DNA from: Thiobacillus sp.
Lineage (GTDB): Bacteria; Pseudomonadota; Gammaproteobacteria; Burkholderiales; Thiobacillaceae
Reading direction: 5' to 3'
DNA length: 43,863 nt
Assembly (NCBI GenBank): GCA_024709425.1
Contig: JANJWS010000037.1
Location: forward strand, 1-43,863
Below the pieces are notes generated by a model that saw only the letters and a list, made by a program, of their open reading frames with translations, searched no databases and had not been told where the DNA came from. Position numbers and translations under genes: made by a program. This document shows, piece after piece, positions 39,986 to 43,863 of the stretch. The stretch's first letter is position 1, and each line of letters opens with the position of its first letter.

Positions 39986-42021
39986 GCCACGGCCTCTTCA
40001 GCGGCGCGCGTCTCCAGCGCCCCGCGCGCTTCCGGCGACGATGGTTCGGGGATATCGAAGCAGAACTCGGCGCCCTGGTCCGGCGTGCTGTTCGCGCGGA
40101 TGTGTCCCCCGTGAAGCTCGACGATGCGCTTCACCGTGGCGAGCCCAATGCCCGTGCCCTCGAAGCGTCCGGTCGCATGCAGGCGCTGGAAAGGCTGGAA
40201 CAGCCTGCCGGCATAGTCCATGTTGAAGCCCACGCCGTTGTCACGGACCCTGAATGTATCCGGGCCCGCGTCGGGGGCACGCTCGAAGGCGATCCGCGCC
40301 GGATCACGTCCCACCGTGAACTTCCAGGCATTGCCAAGCAGGTTCTCCAGTGCGAGACGCAGCAAGCGTGTGTCGCCGCTGACGATCAGGCCGGGCTCGA
40401 CCGTGGCCTCCACGCGCCGCTCCGGATCCGAACGGGCCAGCTCGTCGAGAATCGACCGGGCCAGATGGCTCAAATCGACCGGCTGGGCCATGAAGTCCAC
40501 CCGGCCGACCCGTCCCAACTGGAGCAGATCATTGATGAGCTCGCCCATGCGCACGGCCGCCGCCCGGATCCGACGCAGGTGATCAAGCGATTCGGCAGGC
40601 AGCGCCGCGTGCGCGTCTTCCTCGATCGCCTCGGCGAATCCCTGGATCGCACGCAAGGGAGTACGCAAGTCGAACGAGATCGAATGGCTGAAATCCTGTA
40701 GTTCCCGGTTTGCGACTTCGAGTTGGCGGGTACGTGCGGCAACGCGCTGCTCCAGTTCGACATTGAGCAGGGCCAGGTTCTCCTCGGCTCGTTTCCTCGC
40801 GGTGACATCCTCCTTCACCGCAACAAAGTGGACGATGTCGCCCGCCGCATTGCGTACCGGCGAAATTTGCGTGTTTTCCCAGAACAGCTCGCCATCCTTG
40901 CGCCGGTTGAGCAATTCGCCGCGCCACACCCCGCCGGAGCGGATCACCTCCCAGATCTGCCGGTAGGTCTCGGGCAATGTCTGCCCAGATTGCAGCAGAG
41001 CGGGGGTACGCCCGATCACCTCGTCGCCGCGATAGCCAGTGAGCTCGACAAAGCGCGGATTGACGTACTCGATCCGTCCCGCCGCGTCGGTGATGATGAC
41101 CGACGCCGGGCTGCACTCGATGGCCTGGGAGAGCTTGCGCAGCTCGGCCTCCTTGTTGCGGATGTCCTCGAGATCGGCCGCGATGATGCCGATGTGGCGC
41201 CCGGTCTCTTCCGCCATGAAGTCGAACGATGCCGCCAGGCGGCCAATTTCATCGTGCGAATGAAAGCCGCTGCGCGCGCCGTAGTCACCCCCTGCGAAAC
41301 GCAGGCTGACCTGGGCCAGATCATGCAGCGGCCGCGCAATCCGACGGCGGACATAAGCGTAAGCCAGCAGCAGGACCAGCGCGTTGAACACGGCGATCAG
41401 CAGAAGGTTGGACCGCGTGCGCGCCTGCAGGTCGGTGATGTGGTCGCTCAACGCCCAGGTTGCCTGGTTGGCCATGTCGAGCAATACATCCGCTTTGTGC
41501 GACAGGCTGTCGAGCGCCGCCGGATCGCGCTGTGTCCCGCCCTCCCCCAGCAAACGCCGGACGGCATCCCGGTACGGCAGCCATTCGGCTCGCACCGCAT
41601 CGAGCGCGGGCCGGGCGCTGTCCGCGTCGCGTGCCACCTCCATCGCCCCGAGGTTGGCTTCGTACTCCGCGATCATGCGTTCCACCTCCGCCGCCTGCCC
41701 GGGTGTGGGGGTCCGCAGCACCAACTGGATCCTCTGGCTGAGGTAGCGCAGGCTGCCGTAGCGGTTGATGTCGGTGGCGGCGCCATCGAGGCGGGCCATG
41801 GTGCGGTGCATCGCCAGCCAGCCGCCCCCGCTCGCCAGCGCGAGGACCAGGAACAGGAAAATGACCTTGCCGCCGATGCTCGGGCGCCAGCCGGTCGAGC
41901 GCCGCTCAGGAACGGGCATCGACATCCCCGCGTGCACGCCGCCACGGCTTGCATGACCGCCATGCCCCCCCGTGTGCGTCATCCGGGGATCGACCGATGG
42001 CCGCGGCACGCATGGCCGCAT
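39982..42021 (-). CDS. PilJ/NarX-type sensor HAMP-PAS histidine kinase lacking phospho-acceptor His
   Basis: A protein of up to 679 residues. Starts are possible at 42021, 41982 and 41925; none has a strong ribosome binding site, so the longest frame is listed. It has a membrane helix near residue 55, a periplasmic PilJ/NarX-type helical domain with a P-box-like INRYGSLRYLSQRIQLV, a second helix near 210, HAMP, PAS (about 300-410) and HisKA-HATPase. The H-box reads FSHSISFDLRTPLRAI, so the usual His is Phe (codon TTC at 40674-40672). The ATP-binding motifs are intact (LLGNAWKFT, VRDNGVGFNM, GTGIGLATVKRI). It may be a pseudokinase, or act through the coupled downstream kinase. Confidence 0.88.
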   Translation of the reverse strand: MRPCVPRPSVDPRMTHTGGHGGHASRGGVHAGMSMPVPERRSTGWRPSIGGKVIFLFLVLALASGGGWLAMHRTMARLDGAATDINRYGSLRYLSQRIQLVLRTPTPGQAAEVERMIAEYEANLGAMEVARDADSARPALDAVRAEWLPYRDAVRRLLGEGGTQRDPAALDSLSHKADVLLDMANQATWALSDHITDLQARTRSNLLLIAVFNALVLLLAYAYVRRRIARPLHDLAQVSLRFAGGDYGARSGFHSHDEIGRLAASFDFMAEETGRHIGIIAADLEDIRNKEAELRKLSQAIECSPASVIITDAAGRIEYVNPRFVELTGYRGDEVIGRTPALLQSGQTLPETYRQIWEVIRSGGVWRGELLNRRKDGELFWENTQISPVRNAAGDIVHFVAVKEDVTARKRAEENLALLNVELEQRVAARTRQLEVANRELQDFSHSISFDLRTPLRAIQGFAEAIEEDAHAALPAESLDHLRRIRAAAVRMGELINDLLQLGRVGRVDFMAQPVDLSHLARSILDELARSDPERRVEATVEPGLIVSGDTRLLRLALENLLGNAWKFTVGRDPARIAFERAPDAGPDTFRVRDNGVGFNMDYAGRLFQPFQRLHATGRFEGTGIGLATVKRIVELHGGHIRANSTPDQGAEFCFDIPEPSSPEARGALETRAAEEAVA

Positions 42022-42150
42022 CAGGTAACAGGTGATCAGTCATTATTATTGATTGAAGAGAGGCGAAATCCGGCCCCCGTTCTCCTCGGGGGGACATAGC
42101 GCCGCGACTGCTCGCTGCAGCAATTATCGTTTCATTTACACTCTTCTTGA

Positions 42151-42186
42151 ATCGGGAAATATCCGATACAAGATCAGGGAATTCCC
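42151..42186. promoter_or_regulatory. Two GGGAA-type dyads in the divergent promoter region
   Basis: ATCGGGAAATATCCGAT (42151-42167) is an inverted repeat, and GGGAATTCCC (42177-42186) is a perfect palindrome followed by GAT. Both share GGGAA and a CCGAT half at a 23-base period. They lie between the divergent pseudo-kinase gene and the REC-kinase gene. The NarL-type regulator encoded at 43388 is a possible binder; this is inference. Confidence 0.4.
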
Positions 42187-42262
42187 GATGCTTCGCACAG
42201 CGGATTCGTGCGGCGGATTATGACGTATCATCCGACCATTTCAACCGGGTCTTTCCAGGATC

Positions 42263-43384
42263 ATGACGGATACGGCAAACCCACCGGCGATGCGCGAGCC
42301 CCTGCGGGTGATTCTGGTCGAGGACTCAGCCGATGACGTCGCCCTGCTGCTGCGCGCGCTGCGCATCGCCGGCTACGTCCCGGAGCATGCGCTGGTACAG
42401 ACACCAGACGAACTCGACCGCGTGCTGCGCACGGCACGCTGGGACATCGTGCTGTCGGACTATGCCCTGCCCGCATTGACGGGGCTGATGGCATTGCGCC
42501 AGGTGTTCGCGTTCGACCCGGATATCCCCTTCATCATCGTCTCGGGGAACATCGGCGAGGACGTCGCCGTGGCGGCGATGAAGGCAGGCGCCCATGACTA
42601 CCTTCTCAAGGACAACCTGACGCGGCTCGGCGGGGCCATCCAGCGCGAACTGCGCGAGGCCGGCATGCGCCGGGCGCGGCGGCGCAACGAACTGGAACTG
42701 CTCGCCGCCAAGCAGCGCCTGCAGGCCCTGTCCAACCGCATGCTGGAAATGCAGGAAACCGAGCGGCGCCACATCGCACGAGAACTGCATGACGAGATCG
42801 GCCAGTCGCTCACCGCCATCAAGCTCAGCCTGGATACGCTGGCCCGCCGCCTGGGCGACGATCCGGCACGCCACCTCGCCGGCGAGATCGCGGCGGCCGC
42901 GGGGCACGTGCTCGACCAGGTGCGCCAACTCTCGCTGGACCTGCGCCCCCCCCAGCTCGACGACCTCGGCCTGCGCGCCGCGCTGCACTGGCTGGTCAAG
43001 CGCCACACCTGCGAAGACGGCCCCATCATCGAACTGGACGCGCCGGAGGAGGTGCCCTGTTGCGCGCCGCAGGCCGAGACCGCATGCTTTCGCATCGTTC
43101 AGGAAACCCTCACCAACGCGCTGCGCCACGCCGATGCCGCCAAGGTACGCATCGCGCTGAAGACCGACCCCGGCCATTGCTACCTCGAAGTCAGCGACGA
43201 CGGCCGCGGCTTCGATGTCGAGGCCGCCCGGGCTCGCGCCCTGCAGGGCGCCAGTCTTGGCCTGCTGAGCATGCACGAGCGCGCAACGCTGGCCGGTGGC
43301 GACCTTTCCATCGCCAGCGTCGCGGGCGATGGAACCTGCGTGCATGCCCGTTTCCCGCTGACCGCCGTCGCCAGAGAGCCCTGA
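42263..43384 (+). CDS. REC-histidine kinase hybrid, NarX/HisKA_3 type
   Basis: A 373-residue cytoplasmic protein with no membrane segment. An N-terminal receiver domain (about 14-135) has the phospho-acceptor Asp in WDIVLSDYALPALTG and the Lys in YLLKDNLTRLGG. A coiled coil follows, then a HisKA_3 dimerisation domain with the His in RRHIARELHDEIGQSLTAIK and a HATPase with VSDDGRGF and GLLSMHERATLAGG. Its own receiver probably takes phosphate from another kinase, plausibly the intact one at 37622, and it then passes a signal to the NarL-type regulator encoded 3 bases downstream. It is divergent from the two-kinase operon, separated by 241 bases. Confidence 0.92.
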   Translation: MTDTANPPAMREPLRVILVEDSADDVALLLRALRIAGYVPEHALVQTPDELDRVLRTARWDIVLSDYALPALTGLMALRQVFAFDPDIPFIIVSGNIGEDVAVAAMKAGAHDYLLKDNLTRLGGAIQRELREAGMRRARRRNELELLAAKQRLQALSNRMLEMQETERRHIARELHDEIGQSLTAIKLSLDTLARRLGDDPARHLAGEIAAAAGHVLDQVRQLSLDLRPPQLDDLGLRAALHWLVKRHTCEDGPIIELDAPEEVPCCAPQAETACFRIVQETLTNALRHADAAKVRIALKTDPGHCYLEVSDDGRGFDVEAARARALQGASLGLLSMHERATLAGGDLSIASVAGDGTCVHARFPLTAVAREP

Positions 43385-43387
43385 CGC

Positions 43388-43863
43388 ATGGAGCCCCTGC
43401 ACCTGCTGCTCGCCGACGACCATACCCTCGTCCGCGCCGGCCTGCGCGCCCTGCTCGACGGCATGGACAACGTCGCCACCGTCATCGAAGCCGAAAACGG
43501 CGAACAGGCGGTTGCGCTCGCCCTCGATCACGCCCCCGACATTGCCCTGCTCGACATCACGATGCCCGGCCTCAACGGCCTGCAGGCTGCCGAGCGCATC
43601 CGCGCCAAGGTGCCCCACACACGCGTCATCATCCTCTCGATGCATGCGGCCGAAGAGTACGTGAACCGCGCGCTGGCAATCGGCGTCTCCGGCTACCTGC
43701 TGAAGGATGCCGCGACGCTGGAACTACAGGCGGCACTCGATGCCGTGGCGGCGGGTCAGACCTACCTCTCGCCGCGCATTACCAGCCAGTTGCTCGACGC
43801 GCGCACGCGTCCGGGCGAGCCCGTGCCCAAGGCGGCGCTCACCACGCGTCAACTGGAAGTGCT
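43388..43863 (+). CDS. NarL/FixJ-family response regulator, 3' end cut by window
   Basis: The ATG at 43388 starts three bases after the stop of the REC-kinase gene. The 158 visible residues give a full receiver domain: LLLADDHTLVRAGLRALL with the acidic pair, phospho-acceptor Asp in IALLDITMPGLNG, the Ser in IILSMHAAEEYV and Lys in YLLKDAATLE. The sequence stops at the start of the LuxR-type HTH (LTTRQLEV), which is lost beyond the window edge. It is the likely cognate regulator of the kinase before it, in the same operon. Confidence 0.94.
   Translation, partial: MEPLHLLLADDHTLVRAGLRALLDGMDNVATVIEAENGEQAVALALDHAPDIALLDITMPGLNGLQAAERIRAKVPHTRVIILSMHAAEEYVNRALAIGVSGYLLKDAATLELQAALDAVAAGQTYLSPRITSQLLDARTRPGEPVPKAALTTRQLEV

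Overview
The window is about 44 kb of GC-rich DNA, densely packed with genes that use mostly G or C at third codon positions. It looks like the chromosome of a metabolically versatile betaproteobacterium. Rhodocyclales or Burkholderiales relatives seem likely from the protein families, but this is inference: there is no rRNA gene to test it. I found no tRNA, rRNA, CRISPR array or intact insertion sequence.

The left end (1-2782) is a piece of an integrative and conjugative element (ICE) of the PFGI-1/SPI-7/ICEclc type. It holds parA, a PFGI-1-class parB and the start of a DUF2857-like gene, all translationally coupled on the minus strand. A hipBA-like toxin-antitoxin pair with an AT-rich palindromic operator region follows (2975-4690). 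The ICE/chromosome boundary should lie between parA and the CorC-like transporter gene at 5005. No tRNA-type attachment site is recognisable there.

From 5005 to 20423 there are chromosomal or accessory genes. These are a CNNM/CorC-type transporter, a CHASE3 histidine kinase with a NarL-type regulator, a REC-GAF-GGDEF-EAL protein, and the 5' part of a phosphate permease gene. That permease gene is cut off exactly where a complete RND efflux operon (membrane fusion protein, pump, outer membrane factor, divergent TetR regulator) begins. A secreted Trp/Tyr-rich protein, a small zinc-ribbon protein and an HPP-CBS membrane protein complete this part.

From 20948 to 34485 there is a stress and dormancy-like region. 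It holds a lone PAS protein, two ribosome hibernation factor paralogues (one fused to a cold-shock-like domain), a universal-stress-like protein overlapping a LonP-type protease, several small uncharacterised proteins, a TraR/DksA zinc-finger protein and an APH-AAA double-kinase protein. Embedded in it is a two-gene operon of a UrtA/FmdD-like periplasmic binding protein and a 1213-residue Cache-HAMP-PAS-GGDEF-EAL protein.

The right end (34601-43863) is a signalling cluster. Its most unusual member is a PAS-GGDEF-EAL protein whose N-terminus is an integrase arm-type DNA-binding domain (DUF4102 type). Next come two coupled histidine kinases, one of which has Phe in place of the phospho-acceptor His, then a divergent REC-histidine kinase and a NarL-type regulator cut by the window end. 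The window therefore encodes three GGDEF-EAL proteins and four histidine-kinase-type proteins. The recurring theme is two-component and c-di-GMP signalling beside stress-survival functions.
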